Part shown: positions 8,208-19,635 of the stretch, one piece after another
Layout: every line of letters starts with the position of its first letter
Position numbering within the stretch: position 1 is the stretch's first letter
The notes under the pieces: model-generated
What the model was told of the DNA's origin: nothing
The model's database searches: none
What the model saw: only the letters and a program-made list of their open reading frames with translations
Translations under genes and position numbers: made by a program
Source of the DNA: Agromyces salentinus
GTDB taxonomy: Bacteria; Actinomycetota; Actinomycetes; Actinomycetales; Microbacteriaceae
Length of the DNA: 64,000 nucleotides
Assembly (NCBI RefSeq): GCF_009749395.1
Contig: NZ_WBIR01000006.1
Span: forward strand, 186,001 to 250,000
Reading direction: 5' to 3'

Positions 8208-8807
8208 ATGACGCTCGTCACCGATCTCACCTCCCGCAAGGCCGACACCACCGCCCGGCTCATCGACCCCCTGGTCGATCGCTGGAGCCCCCGCGCGTTC
8301 GACCCGAACGCCGTCGTCGACGAGGAGGCCCTGCGCACCGTCCTCGAGGCGGCCCGTTGGGCCCCGTCGGCCAACAACTCGCAGCCGTGGCGCTTCATCG
8401 TCGCGCGCCGCGGCACGGCCGCCTTCACGACCGCGCACGACGCGATGGCCGGCTTCAACCAGGTCTGGGCGGACTCCGCCGCCGCGCTCGTCATCAACAT
8501 CGCCGAGATCGCGGATGCCGCGGGCGCGCCTCGTCCGTGGGCGCGCTACGACCTCGGCCAGGCCGTCGCCCACCTCACGGTGCAGGCGCAGCACGAGGGC
8601 CTGCACACCCACCAGATGGGCGGCTTCGACGCCGCGAGGCTCCACGACGCGTTCGGCCTCGCCGACAACCTCGAGATCGTCTCGATCACGACGATCGGCG
8701 TGCTCGGCGACGTCGACGCGCTGCCCGACGTGCTCCGCGAGCGCGAGGTCGCACCCCGCGAGCGCAAGTCGCTCGACGAGCTCGTGCTGGTGCCCGCCGG
8801 CGAGTGA
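8208..8807 (+). CDS. nitroreductase family protein
   Basis: This 199-residue FMN-dependent nitroreductase-fold protein has DRWSPRAFD near residue 25, the Arg/Ser segment that binds FMN phosphate. APSANNSQPWRF near residue 50 is the second signature, and GQAVAHLTVQAQHEGL forms the family's central helix. Family members use NAD(P)H to reduce nitro compounds, quinones or enones. The natural substrate is not visible. The gene is transcribed alone and ends at a strong bidirectional hairpin shared with the convergent dehydrogenase. Confidence 0.87.
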   Translation: MTLVTDLTSRKADTTARLIDPLVDRWSPRAFDPNAVVDEEALRTVLEAARWAPSANNSQPWRFIVARRGTAAFTTAHDAMAGFNQVWADSAAALVINIAEIADAAGAPRPWARYDLGQAVAHLTVQAQHEGLHTHQMGGFDAARLHDAFGLADNLEIVSITTIGVLGDVDALPDVLREREVAPRERKSLDELVLVPAGE

Positions 8808-8840
8808 CCCTCGGGTCCGCCGGCGCGCGACCCTCCGACT

Positions 8841-8889
8841 GAACGCGAGCGGATGCCGCGGCCTCGGCCTGCGGCATCCGCTCGCGTTC
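8841..8889. terminator. bidirectional hairpin terminator
   Basis: A perfect 19-bp stem (8841-8859 with 8871-8889) closes an 11-base loop between convergent genes ending at 8807 and 8903. The stem contains the GGATGCC/GGCATCC word. Confidence 0.8.
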
Positions 8890-8902
8890 GTCGTGGCGCC
8901 GG

Positions 8903-9952
8903 CTACGGCCGCAGCATGACCTTCACGGCGCGGCGCTCGTCCATGGCGGCGTAGGCCTCGGCCGCCTCGGCGAGCGGCAGCGTCAGGTCGAAGACCCGGC
9001 CGGGCTCGATCGCCCCCGAGAGCACGTCGGGCAGCAGCTCCTCGATGTAGCCGCGCACGGGAGCGACGCCGCCGTTGACGCCGACGTTGCGGTTGAAGAG
9101 CGGGCGCACGGGGAGCTCGGGCCCGCCGTTCGGCACGCCGACGTAGCCCACCATGCCGCCGGGGCGCGTCGAGCGGATGGCCTGGTCCATCGACTCCTTC
9201 GTGCCGACGCACTCGAGCACGCGGTCGGCGCCGATGCCGCCCGTGAGCTGCTTCACGGCGAGCACGCCCTCGTCGCCGCGGTCGGCGACGATGTGGGTCG
9301 CACCGAATGCGCGGGCGAGCTCCTGCCGGTCGCGGTGCCGCGACATCGCGATGATCGTCGTGGCCCCGAGCCGCTTCGCCGCGATGACCGCGCAGAGGCC
9401 GACCGCGCCGTCGCCCACGACGACGACCGACTCGCCCGCTTGCACGCCGGCCGACACGGCCGCGTGGTGTCCGGTGCCCATGACGTCGCTCAGCGTGAGC
9501 AGACCGGGCACCATCTCGTCGGTGACCTCCTGGCGCACCGGCACGAGCGTGCCGTCGGCGAGCGGCACGCGCACGCGCTCGCCCTGCCCGGCATCCGCGA
9601 ATCCGCCGAGGCGGTCGTCGCTGCCCCACCAACCGCCGTTCAGGCACGAGGTGCTGACGCCGTTGCGGCAGTTCACGCACGTGTTGTCGCACACGTAGAA
9701 CGGGGCGATCACGAAGTCGCCGACCTCGATGAGCGACACGTCGTCGCCGACGGCCTCGACGACGCCGACGAACTCGTGGCCGATGCGGTGCGGCTCCTCG
9801 GTGGGGGTCACCCCGCGGTACGGCCAGAGGTCGGAGCCGCAGACGCAGGCCGCGACCACGCGGACGATGGCGTCGCCTCCGGTCGACAGCTCGGGGTCGG
9901 GCACGGTCTCGACACGGATGTCGCGGGCAGCGTGGATCACGGTGGCAAGCAT
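8903..9952 (-). CDS. zinc-dependent alcohol dehydrogenase (MDR family)
   Basis: This 349-residue medium-chain dehydrogenase has a catalytic zinc ligand in CVCGSDLWPYRG near residue 35, the GHEFVGVVEAVG segment near 60, and a four-Cys structural zinc loop (C-x3-C-x2-C-x7-C) around residues 90-105. The Rossmann signature VVVGDGAVGL lies near 175. It would oxidise an alcohol or reduce an aldehyde with NAD(P). The ATG at 9952 is preferred over a GTG 6 bases upstream: a TAGGCT -10 box (9965-9960) lies 7 bases before it and no ribosome site is present. The natural substrate is unknown. Confidence 0.9.
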   Translation of the reverse strand: MLATVIHAARDIRVETVPDPELSTGGDAIVRVVAACVCGSDLWPYRGVTPTEEPHRIGHEFVGVVEAVGDDVSLIEVGDFVIAPFYVCDNTCVNCRNGVSTSCLNGGWWGSDDRLGGFADAGQGERVRVPLADGTLVPVRQEVTDEMVPGLLTLSDVMGTGHHAAVSAGVQAGESVVVVGDGAVGLCAVIAAKRLGATTIIAMSRHRDRQELARAFGATHIVADRGDEGVLAVKQLTGGIGADRVLECVGTKESMDQAIRSTRPGGMVGYVGVPNGGPELPVRPLFNRNVGVNGGVAPVRGYIEELLPDVLSGAIEPGRVFDLTLPLAEAAEAYAAMDERRAVKVMLRP

Positions 9953-10004
9953 GTGCACGAGCCTACGCCGGGCCCTCCGCCGAGCGAAGGCCCGGTTCGG
10001 CAGG

Positions 10005-10050
10005 ACCGCGCGGCCGGGTTCGGCGGCACCACGCGGCCGGGTTCGGGGAC
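10005..10050. repeat. two adjacent 23-bp imperfect direct repeats
   Basis: Two units of the form ACC-GCGCGGCCGGGTTCGG follow one another (10005-10027 and 10028-10050), differing at a few bases, in the 117-base gap upstream of the dehydrogenase. A third partial copy of CCGGTTCGGC lies at about 9991. No function is apparent. Confidence 0.6.
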
Positions 10051-10069
10051 GCGCAGCCCCGCCAGCGCC

Positions 10070-10555
10070 TCAGCGCCGCAGGACCGGTTGCGCCTTGCCG
10101 AGCGCCGGCACCATGATGCGGATCGCCCAGCCGAACAGGATGAAGATCACGCCGACGCCCGCGGCGAACAGCGCGACGCCGAACGACACGACCGACGTGA
10201 ACAGCGACGCGCGCAGGAACGACGCGTCCATGACGGTCGCGCGCACCGGGTCGTCCATGTCGAGCTCGGCGTACGTCTTGCCGTCGGCCATCTCGAGCGC
10301 ATGCGTGTTGATGACGCTCGCCTGGACGAAGGCGTCGATCGGACCGTCGACCTGCTCTCCGGCCAGGATCGGCGCATCGTCGGAGATGGTGATGTTCTCG
10401 GCGCGCAACTGCGACGAGACCGCCATCCACGCGATGACCGCGACGATCATGAGCAGCGCGCCGCCGACGATGCCCGCGAGCCCGATGAGGCGCAGCCCTC
10501 GATCCTGTCCGCGGGTCAGCACGACCGCCCCAGGCTCGACCAGTGAATCCGACAT
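10070..10555 (-). CDS. two-helix membrane protein of unknown function
   Basis: This 161-residue protein has two clear transmembrane segments, about residues 22-47 and 118-148, flanking a soluble loop of about 70 residues. The loop is rich in Asp and Thr and contains the strings GKTYAEL and DASFLRASLFTSV. A GAGGGGGA ribosome site precedes the ATG. I recall similar actinobacterial proteins carrying the label aromatic ring-opening dioxygenase LigA; nothing in this sequence supports an oxygenase. The loop is predicted to face the outside, suggesting a sensor or scaffold role, but that is a guess. Confidence 0.75.
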   Translation of the reverse strand: MSDSLVEPGAVVLTRGQDRGLRLIGLAGIVGGALLMIVAVIAWMAVSSQLRAENITISDDAPILAGEQVDGPIDAFVQASVINTHALEMADGKTYAELDMDDPVRATVMDASFLRASLFTSVVSFGVALFAAGVGVIFILFGWAIRIMVPALGKAQPVLRR

Positions 10556-10643
10556 GACGTCCCCCTCGCCCTCGTACCCCGAGCGTAGCGACCGGTGGCG
10601 CCGGGGCACCATGCTTTCCCGCAAGACCGATTCGGCTGCGCCC

Positions 10644-12224
10644 TCACACGTGCGGCACGAACTCCTGCCACGCGAGCCGCTTCTCGCGGCGCGGGTCCAC
10701 CTCGACCCGGTCCTCGGCGTCGAAGATCAGCGTGCGCCGCATCCGCTCGTCATACCCCGGCCAGCTCTCAAGAGGGGCGCCGGATGCCGCGAGCGCGACC
10801 CAGTGCGCCTGCATCCGCCGCCCGACGGAGCGGAACATGCGCCGCCCGCCGAGCATGGTGAGCGCCGTGCCGACCGGCGTGCCGAACTTCTCGAAGAGGG
10901 CGAACAGCTCGAGCCCGTGCGTCGCGTCGAGGCCGAGGAGCCTGGCCGTGCGCGGCGCCGCGTCGAAGCGGTACGACCACGTGGGCGCGTACCGGGAGTG
11001 CCGCTCGGCCGCCTTGACGCTCGGGTACCAGAACGTGAAGTCGCCGCCGAAGTCGGCCGCGGGCCGCCGCTCGGGCAGGCCGGGGTACTGCCGCTTGATC
11101 GCCTTGCGCGACTTCTTGCGCGTGTTGGCGAAGATCGCCCTGATGCGCGGCTTCGTCGTCGGCAGGATGTCGATGCGCCCCTCGAACAGCGACCCCTCGC
11201 GGTCGTTCGTGCCGACGATGAGCGGCACGCGGTGCGCCGTGCCGTCGCGGAAGGCATCGAGGGGGCGCCACGGCAGGAACTCGCCGTCGATCACCGGCGC
11301 GAGGCTGATCGTGCCCGGGTTCTCGTCGGGCGTGCGCACGGTCAGCTCGGTCGTCGCCCTGGCGAGCACGGCCGGGTCCGCGGCGCGCAGCATCGCGGCG
11401 GCATCCTCGGGGCTCTCGCTCTCGAGGTCGTCGTCGTCGACCAGGCGGCTGAGGATCGAGACGTACTCGCCCGCCCAGGTCGCGGCGACCTCGGGCAGGT
11501 AGACGGCGTTCGCGGGCGAGCTCTGCGCGATCGCCCGCGCGAACAGCCCCTCGGCGCTCGGGACGGCCATCAGCGTGGTCACCGAGTTGGCGCCGGCCGA
11601 TTCCCCGAAGAGCGTGACCCGATCGGGGTCGCCGCCGAACGCCGCGATGTTGCGCCGCACCCACTCGAGTGCGGCGACCTGGTCGCGGAGCGCGACATTC
11701 ACGTCGAACGGATGCCCCGGCCCGGCGTACGCCCGGAAGTCGAGCCACCCGAGCGCCCCGAGGCGGTAGTTCAGGCTCACGTAGAGCACGCCGTGCCGTC
11801 GCACGAGGCGCTCGCCCTGCCGCGGGAACTCGCGCGAGGAGCCGACGCTGTAGGCCCCGCCGTGGATGAAGACCATGACGGGAAGCCCTCCGGGTGCCGG
11901 GGAGTGGCCGGGCGCGGCATCCGCTCGATCGGGGGCGACGACATTGACGCTCAGGCAGTCCTCGCTGCGGGGCAGGTGCGATGCGGCGCCGATGAACTGG
12001 CCGTGGCGGTTCTGCGGCGCGACGGGTCCGAAGCGCCCGGCGTCGCGGACCTCGCTCCAGCCGGCGACCGGCCTGGGCGCGAGGAACCGGAGCGGTCCGG
12101 TGGGCGCCGCCGCGTACGGGATGCCCCGCCAGGCCCGGATGCCGCGCTCGCGCACGCCGCGGACGGGGCCGGCGTCGGTCTCGACGACCAGCCCGTCGGC
12201 GCGGACCCCACCCCCCACGAGCAT
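10644..12224 (-). CDS. type-B carboxylesterase/lipase family protein
   Basis: This 526-residue alpha/beta hydrolase of the carboxylesterase family has WRGIPYAAAPTGPLRF near residue 32, the N-terminal family signature, SEDCLSVNV near 87, and an oxyanion-hole HGGAY at 121-125. The nucleophile elbow GESAGA has Ser209, and DATHGLELFALF contains the likely catalytic His. There is no signal peptide, so it is probably cytoplasmic. It would hydrolyse carboxylic esters; the substrate is unknown. The ATG at 12224 follows a TAGGCT -10 box (12236-12231) by 6 bases, consistent with a leaderless message. It is divergent from an MFS transporter. Confidence 0.9.
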   Translation of the reverse strand: MLVGGGVRADGLVVETDAGPVRGVRERGIRAWRGIPYAAAPTGPLRFLAPRPVAGWSEVRDAGRFGPVAPQNRHGQFIGAASHLPRSEDCLSVNVVAPDRADAAPGHSPAPGGLPVMVFIHGGAYSVGSSREFPRQGERLVRRHGVLYVSLNYRLGALGWLDFRAYAGPGHPFDVNVALRDQVAALEWVRRNIAAFGGDPDRVTLFGESAGANSVTTLMAVPSAEGLFARAIAQSSPANAVYLPEVAATWAGEYVSILSRLVDDDDLESESPEDAAAMLRAADPAVLARATTELTVRTPDENPGTISLAPVIDGEFLPWRPLDAFRDGTAHRVPLIVGTNDREGSLFEGRIDILPTTKPRIRAIFANTRKKSRKAIKRQYPGLPERRPAADFGGDFTFWYPSVKAAERHSRYAPTWSYRFDAAPRTARLLGLDATHGLELFALFEKFGTPVGTALTMLGGRRMFRSVGRRMQAHWVALAASGAPLESWPGYDERMRRTLIFDAEDRVEVDPRREKRLAWQEFVPHV

Positions 12225-12307
12225 GCGGGGAGCCTACCCGGCGAGGGTGAACGCCCGGTGCCCACTCGAGCGCCGCGGATGTCGGCGGCATGCGGAAGGA
12301 TGCTCTG

Positions 12308-13570
12308 GTGAGTGGAATGCGAGACTTCTGGCGCGCCCTGCCGACCGAGGGCCGGTGGCTGCTGTCGACGGTCGCCATCCAGACGCTCGGCCGCGGCCTG
12401 ACGCTGCCCTTCACGATCATCTACCTGCACGAGGTGCGCGGGTTCGACCTGGCGCTGTCCGGCACGCTCATGGGTCTCATCGCGGTCGTCGGGCTCATCG
12501 TCACGGGGCCCGGCGGCAGCCTCATCGACCGCTTCGGAGCGCGGCAGGTGCTGATCGTCGGTCTCGTGTGCATGATCCTCGGCTGCACGCTGCTCGCGTT
12601 CGCGACGCATCCTGCGGTCGCCGCAGCCGGGCTCATCCTCATGGGCGTCAACTTCGGCGTCTCCTGGCCCGGCTTCAACGCGCTCATCGCGAGCGTGGTC
12701 ACGGGCGACCTGCGCCAGCAGTACTTCGGCATCAACTTCGCCCTGCTGAACCTCGGCATCGGCGTGGGCGGCATCATCGGCGGCTTCTACGTCGACGTCG
12801 CGGAGCCGCAGACCTTCACGGTGATCTTCCTCGTCGACGCGGCGAGCAGCCTGATCCCGATGGCACTGCTCCTCGGGCCGCTCCGCCGCGTGCGCACGCA
12901 GTCGGAGCCGTCGGCCGCCGATGCGGAACACGGCGGCTACCGCCAGATCCTCCGTCGCCCGGCCGTCATCTGGGTGAGCCTGCTCACGTTCGTCGCGATG
13001 TTCGTCGGCTACGGCCAGATGGAAGCCGGCTTCCCGGCGTTCGCGCGGCAGATCTCCGAGGTCTCCACGCGCACGGTCGGCTTCGCCTTCGCGGCGAACA
13101 CGCTCGTGATCGTGCTGTTCCAGTTCGCGGTCCTCAAGTGGATCGCGGGGCGGCGTCGCACCCGCGTGATGTGGGTGATGACGCTCATCTGGGCGGTGTC
13201 GTGGCTGCTGCTCGGCGCCACCGGGCTCGTGCCCGACACCCTCGCGGCCGCGATCGGCGTGATCGCGTTCATGGGCGTCTTCGCCTTCGGCGAGACCCTG
13301 CTGCAGCCCACGGTTCCGGCCGTCTACAACGACCTCGCCTCCGACCACACGCGCGGCCGCTACAACGCGATCAACTCGGCCGCATTCCAGGGCGGTGCGA
13401 TCGCCGGCCCGATCGCGGCCGGCATCCTGCTCGACAACGACCTGCCTGCCGTGTTCATCGGCCTCATGGTCGTCTGCTGCCTCGGCATCGGCGTCATGGC
13501 GCTCGCACTCGAGCGCCGCATCACGCCGGCGGTGAACGGCGTCGTCGAGGCGCAACCCGCCGTCGACTGA
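12308..13570 (+). CDS. MFS transporter
   Basis: This roughly 420-residue transporter has about 12 transmembrane helices. The segment GGSLIDRFGARQVLIVG after helix 2 is the MFS loop 2-3 signature, and the charged stretch around residue 190-215 (RVRTQSEPSAADAEHG) is the central loop. I chose the GTG at 12308 because GGAAGGA lies 8 bases upstream; an in-frame ATG at 12290 overlaps that ribosome site. Its promoter faces that of the carboxylesterase. The substrate is not identifiable; the architecture resembles multidrug or sugar efflux members. Confidence 0.88.
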   Translation: MSGMRDFWRALPTEGRWLLSTVAIQTLGRGLTLPFTIIYLHEVRGFDLALSGTLMGLIAVVGLIVTGPGGSLIDRFGARQVLIVGLVCMILGCTLLAFATHPAVAAAGLILMGVNFGVSWPGFNALIASVVTGDLRQQYFGINFALLNLGIGVGGIIGGFYVDVAEPQTFTVIFLVDAASSLIPMALLLGPLRRVRTQSEPSAADAEHGGYRQILRRPAVIWVSLLTFVAMFVGYGQMEAGFPAFARQISEVSTRTVGFAFAANTLVIVLFQFAVLKWIAGRRRTRVMWVMTLIWAVSWLLLGATGLVPDTLAAAIGVIAFMGVFAFGETLLQPTVPAVYNDLASDHTRGRYNAINSAAFQGGAIAGPIAAGILLDNDLPAVFIGLMVVCCLGIGVMALALERRITPAVNGVVEAQPAVD

Positions 13571-13607
13571 CGCTGGCGGCGCGAGCGCGGCGCCCTGCGC
13601 GAGCAAC

Positions 13608-13644
13608 GGAACGCCCGCCCCGCGAACCGCGGGGCGGGCGTTCC
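13608..13644. terminator. bidirectional hairpin terminator
   Basis: A perfect 17-bp stem (13608-13624 with 13628-13644) closes a 3-base AAC loop between convergent MFS and clpB genes. It should terminate both. Confidence 0.85.
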
Positions 13645-13649
13645 CGTGC

Positions 13650-15815
<2,166 letters not shown>

Positions 15816-15834
15816 AGGCTCTCCCTTCGTTCAA

Positions 15835-15855
15835 GTTGAGTGTACTTGACTCAAC
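15835..15855. promoter_or_regulatory. HAIR operator (HspR binding site) of clpB
   Basis: GTTGAGT-N7-ACTCAAC matches the HspR inverted repeat CTTGAGT-N7-ACTCAAG in all central positions, and the symmetry extends to 15833-15857. It ends 20 bases before the clpB start. A TACACT -10 box (15844-15839, minus strand) lies inside it, so bound HspR would block the promoter. Confidence 0.9.
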
Positions 15856-16090
15856 TTTGCGAATGGCGGCGGTATTCCCCGGACCCTCCGATCGGCCGAC
15901 CCCCGATTCACGCTAGCCCCGTGCCGTCCCGACCGCCAGTGATCCGGGGCCGGGCGGATGCGGCATCGAGCCGATACCGCATCCGCATCCGCTCGGGAAG
16001 CACACGGGGGAACTTCGGGTGGATTCCATGCCTGCTCATACGTTTCTGCGTGAGGATCGAAGCACGACCACGACGCTCCCGGGGGACACC

Positions 16091-16813
16091 ATGCAGAAGC
16101 GCACGAAGATCATCACCGCCTCGATCGTGGGCGCCGTCCTCGTGCTCGGCGCCACGGCCGCGATCGCCGGGCCGATCATCTACCGCGACGTCATCGTCGG
16201 CGAAGCGGATGCCGCGCCGAGCGTCACCGCGGTCCCGAGCCCGAGCACGCCCGCGACCGCGGAGGCGGGCGCCGGCTCCGACGTGGCATCCGACCTCAGC
16301 GGAGCGTGGGCCGTCGCCGACGGATCGTACGCGGGTTACCGCGTCGACGAGGTGCTGAACGGCACCGACGTGACGGTCGTCGGCCGCACCGACGAGGTCA
16401 CCGGCACCCTGTCGGTCGACGGACTGACCCTCGACGCGGCCGAGATCACGGTCGACGTGGCCTCGATCGCGACCGACAACGGCAGTCGAGACGACTACTT
16501 CCGCGACTCCGCGATGCGCGTCGACGAGAACCCGACGGCGACGTTCGTGCTCACCGAGGCCGTCGTGAGCGGCGAGGAGCCGGCGGTCGGCGAGGTGCAG
16601 ACCATCCAGGCGACGGGCGACCTGACGCTCGCCGGAGTCACGCGCAGCGTCACGGTCGAACTCGAGGCCGTGCTGAACGGCGAGACCGGCCAGGTGGCCG
16701 GGAGCATCCCGATCACGTTCGCCGACTTCGGCGTCGAGGCCCCGAACCTCGGCTTCGTCTCGGTCGAGCCCGAGGGGTTCGTCGAGTTCTCGCTCGAGCT
16801 CGAGCGCGCATAG
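16091..16813 (+). CDS. membrane-anchored YceI-like protein
   Basis: This 240-residue protein begins MQKRTK and then has a hydrophobic helix (about residues 7-29) acting as signal anchor. A Ser/Pro/Ala-rich linker follows, and from residue about 75 a YceI-like domain: GSYAGYRVDEVL, VTGTLSVDGLTL, ATDNGSRDDYFRDSAM and the C-terminal GFVEFSLELER are typical family strings. YceI proteins have a lipocalin-like barrel that binds long isoprenoid or amphiphilic molecules; here it would face the cell exterior. A GGGGGAC ribosome site precedes the ATG. A possible 8-bp GACCGGGG/CCCCGGTC hairpin (16815-16862) follows. Confidence 0.85.
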   Translation: MQKRTKIITASIVGAVLVLGATAAIAGPIIYRDVIVGEADAAPSVTAVPSPSTPATAEAGAGSDVASDLSGAWAVADGSYAGYRVDEVLNGTDVTVVGRTDEVTGTLSVDGLTLDAAEITVDVASIATDNGSRDDYFRDSAMRVDENPTATFVLTEAVVSGEEPAVGEVQTIQATGDLTLAGVTRSVTVELEAVLNGETGQVAGSIPITFADFGVEAPNLGFVSVEPEGFVEFSLELERA

Positions 16814-16882
16814 CGACCGGGGTGCGACGGGGCGCGACGCGGGCGCAGGAATAGCCCCGGTCCGCGAGCGGTTCCACCTCAC

Positions 16883-17911
16883 GTGCAACGCTTCGGAACG
16901 CTCTCCTTCGGACACTACGGCCCACTCGGCCGCGGACGGGAGCTCTCGGCCGGTGACTCGATGCTCCAGGCGATCGACCTCGCCCAGGGGATGGACGACC
17001 TCGGGGTCAACGGGGCGTACTTCCGCGTGCACCACTTCGCGAAGCAGCAGGCGTCGCCGATGCCGCTGCTCGCCGCGATCGCGGCCCGCACGACGGGCAT
17101 CGAGGTGGGCACCGGCGTCGTCGACATGCGCTACGAGAACCCGCTGCACCTCGCAGAGGAGGCGGCGGCCGTCGACCTGATCTCGGGCGGGCGGCTGGCG
17201 CTCGGGGTGAGCCGCGGTTCACCCGAGACCGTCGTCCGGGGCTACGAGGCCTTCGGCTACACCGGTTCGCAGGATCCACGCGGTGCCGACATCGCGCGCG
17301 ACCACTTCGAGCGGTTCCTGTCGGCCGTCGAGGGCGAGGGCATCGCCGAACCGGATGCCTCGTCGCCGTTCGGCGGCGGCGCAGCGGGCCTGCAGCGCAT
17401 CGAGCCGCACTCGCCCGGCCTGCGATCGCGGATCTGGTGGGGTGCCGGCAACAGCGACTCGGCGGAATGGGCCGGGCGTCGCGGCGTGAACCTCATGTCG
17501 TCGACGCTGCTCACCGAGGACCGCGGCATGCCGTTCGACGAGCTCCAGGCGCAGCAGATCGAGACGTTCCGCACGGCGTGGCGCGAGGCCGGTCACTCGG
17601 GCGAGCCCCGGGTCTCCGTGAGCCGCTCGATCTTCCCGATCACGACGGCCGAGGACGAGCTGTACTTCGGCGACCGCCAGGACGGCGACGGCGTCGGGTT
17701 CATCGACGGCATGCGCTCGACCTTCGGCAAGACCTACGCGGACACGCCCGACCGGCTCGTCGAGCAACTGCAGCGCGATGCCGCCATCCGCTCCGCGGAC
17801 ACCCTGATGCTGACGATCCCGAGCCAGCTCGGCGTCGAGTTCAACCTGCGGCTCGTGCGGGCCTTCGCCGAGCACGTCGCACCGAGCCTCGGCTGGGTGC
17901 CCACGCGCTGA
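16883..17911 (+). CDS. LLM-class flavin-dependent oxidoreductase
   Basis: This 342-residue luciferase-like TIM barrel shows [14 protein letters not shown] at the N-terminus, [29 protein letters not shown] (segments typical of bacterial luciferase-family flavin sites) and [14 protein letters not shown] in the middle. The family uses FMNH2 or F420H2 with oxygen or another acceptor. Which cofactor is used here cannot be decided, but a Ddn-like F420 reductase follows 60 bases downstream. The GTG at 16883 is supported by protein alignment to the family start; no strong ribosome site is visible. Confidence 0.85.
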   Translation: MQRFGTLSFGHYGPLGRGRELSAGDSMLQAIDLAQGMDDLGVNGAYFRVHHFAKQQASPMPLLAAIAARTTGIEVGTGVVDMRYENPLHLAEEAAAVDLISGGRLALGVSRGSPETVVRGYEAFGYTGSQDPRGADIARDHFERFLSAVEGEGIAEPDASSPFGGGAAGLQRIEPHSPGLRSRIWWGAGNSDSAEWAGRRGVNLMSSTLLTEDRGMPFDELQAQQIETFRTAWREAGHSGEPRVSVSRSIFPITTAEDELYFGDRQDGDGVGFIDGMRSTFGKTYADTPDRLVEQLQRDAAIRSADTLMLTIPSQLGVEFNLRLVRAFAEHVAPSLGWVPTR

Positions 17912-17970
17912 CGCACCGACGTCCCGCCCGGGTTACCGTTGACGGAGTCGACGAACACGAGGAGACACGG

Positions 17971-18411
17971 ATGCCACTCGAAGGCGAATACGCACCGAGC
18001 ACCGCCGACTGGGCTCGCAAGCAGGCCGAGGCGTACGAGGCGAGCGACGGCGCGGCGGCGAACACGCTGCGCGGCCGCCCGGTGATCGTGCTGACGACCG
18101 TGGGCGCCAAGTCCGGCAAGCTCCGCAAGACGGCGCTCATGCGGGTCGAGCACGACGGGGAGTACGCCGTCGTCGCCTCGCTCGGCGGCGCCCCGAAGCA
18201 TCCGGTCTGGTACTGGAACCTGCTCGCCCACCCGAACGTCGAGCTGCAGGACGGCGCCGAGAAGCACGACTACGTCGCCCGCGAGCTCGAGGGCGAGGAG
18301 CGCGAGGCCTGGTGGGCGCGCGCGGTCGAGGCCTGGCCCGACTACGCGAACTACCAGGAGAAGACCGATCGGGTGATCCCGGTGTTCCTGCTCACGCGCG
18401 TCGTGCTCTGA
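17971..18411 (+). CDS. Ddn-like deazaflavin-dependent nitroreductase
   Basis: This 146-residue protein of the split beta-barrel Ddn/F420H2-dependent quinone reductase family shows [22 protein letters not shown], the family's cofactor-phosphate segment, then [31 protein letters not shown], and ends [12 protein letters not shown]. Such enzymes use F420H2 to reduce quinones or activated nitro compounds at the membrane. A GAGGAG ribosome site precedes the ATG. A paralogue lies at 26137. The gene probably shares a transcript with the LLM enzyme upstream. Confidence 0.88.
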   Translation: MPLEGEYAPSTADWARKQAEAYEASDGAAANTLRGRPVIVLTTVGAKSGKLRKTALMRVEHDGEYAVVASLGGAPKHPVWYWNLLAHPNVELQDGAEKHDYVARELEGEEREAWWARAVEAWPDYANYQEKTDRVIPVFLLTRVVL

Positions 18412-18453
18412 CCGGCGGCGTCGCCCGATCAGCCTCGTCCGCAGCGCGCGGCC

Positions 18454-19635
18454 TCACAGTCCGCGCATCGTGAACGCGCGGGCCAGCACCGCCCGCAACG
18501 GCGGCACGTCGAGTACCCGCACGCCCGCATTGCGGACGCGGAGTCGGATGCCGGAGGCGGGCGCACCCACCGCCATGTTGAACGCCGCGCGGCGCACGGC
18601 CCGCCGCGCAGCGGCACGACGAACCCGGTCGTAGACCTCGAACGCCTCGAACGGGGCGCCGACGGCGAGCGCCGCAGCCAGCTCGTGATCGAGGTGCAGG
18701 GCGTCGAGCCAGCCGAGGTTCATGCCCTGCCCGCCGATCGGGCTGATCTCGTGGGCGGCATCGCCGACGAGCGCGAGGCGCCCGACGGCCATCCGCTCGG
18801 CGAGGTGCTGCCTCGCCTCGAACGCGCTCGGCTCCCAGGCCGCATCGACGTCGAACTCGGCTCCGGTGCGCGAGCGGATGAGGGCCGCGAGCGTCTCGGC
18901 GGTGAGCTTCGCCGGCGGGCGGCGCACCCGCACGACCCACCGGCGCAGGCCACCGGGAAGCGGGAACGACTCGACCACGCCGGCCGGCTCGAAGTGCAGC
19001 AGCGCCGAGGAGGGCTCGCCCGTGTCATCGCGCGTGTCGCCCATGACGTAGTGCGCCCGGCCCCGCCTTGGCCGCCAGCCGATCTCGAGCCTCGTGCGGA
19101 TGCCGCTGCGGACGCCGTCGGCTGCGATCGCGTACCTCGCGGTGAGCGGGGCGCCGCGCCCCTCGTCGATGCCGACCTCGTCGCCGCCCTCGTCGGCCAG
19201 GTCGACCTCGACGTCCACGCCCCGATCCTGGACGGCCTGCACGCGGATGCCGCGGCGCACGCTTCCCGGGCGCAACCCCTCGAGTCGGCGCTCGAGGATC
19301 TCCTCGACCTCGAGCTGCGGCAGGGAGAGCACGGTGCCTGCGCGCGAGAACGACATGGTGCCGAGGGTGCGACCCTCGCAGGTCGCCCGCCCATCGTGGA
19401 TCGGCACGGCCCGGGCCTGGACCTCCGCGTCGACGCCCGCACGGGCGAGCGCACGCAGCCCAGGCGGGTGGATGCCGATCGCGCGCGAGCGTCCCGTGCG
19501 CGCCGCGCGCCGTTCGAGCACCACGACGTCGATGCCGCGCTGCGCGAGCAGGCACCCGAGCAGGAGTCCGACGGCTCCGGCGCCGACGATGACCACGTCG
19601 TGCCGTGGTTCCGCACGCGATCCTGGCTCAGCCAT
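18454..19635 (-). CDS. FAD-dependent monooxygenase/hydroxylase
   Basis: This 393-residue group A flavin hydroxylase-like protein has VVIVGAGAVGLLLG near residue 15 binding the ADP part of FAD, a basic RSRAIGIHPPGL segment, a central AIAADGVRSGIRTRL (the DG motif that binds FAD and NAD(P)H), and GDAAHEISPIGGQGMNLG near 290, the ribityl-binding GD motif. It is the last gene of a three-gene operon and overlaps the methyltransferase by 8 bases. By analogy with Streptomyces srs loci, where a flavoprotein hydroxylates alkylresorcinol-type phenolic lipids, it probably oxidises the polyketide product. The substrate is inferred from context only. Confidence 0.9.
   Translation of the reverse strand: MAEPGSRAEPRHDVVIVGAGAVGLLLGCLLAQRGIDVVVLERRAARTGRSRAIGIHPPGLRALARAGVDAEVQARAVPIHDGRATCEGRTLGTMSFSRAGTVLSLPQLEVEEILERRLEGLRPGSVRRGIRVQAVQDRGVDVEVDLADEGGDEVGIDEGRGAPLTARYAIAADGVRSGIRTRLEIGWRPRRGRAHYVMGDTRDDTGEPSSALLHFEPAGVVESFPLPGGLRRWVVRVRRPPAKLTAETLAALIRSRTGAEFDVDAAWEPSAFEARQHLAERMAVGRLALVGDAAHEISPIGGQGMNLGWLDALHLDHELAAALAVGAPFEAFEVYDRVRRAAARRAVRRAAFNMAVGAPASGIRLRVRNAGVRVLDVPPLRAVLARAFTMRGL

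Noticed and set aside
10070..10555. LigA ring-opening dioxygenase annotation
   Set aside because: Two transmembrane helices and no metal-binding or dioxygenase motifs; a family-label artefact.
15816..16090. Possible lost ClpB N-domain upstream of the ClpB start
   Set aside because: All frames checked by eye show no Clp_N-like sequence; the stretch holds the HAIR operator and the promoter for the next gene.
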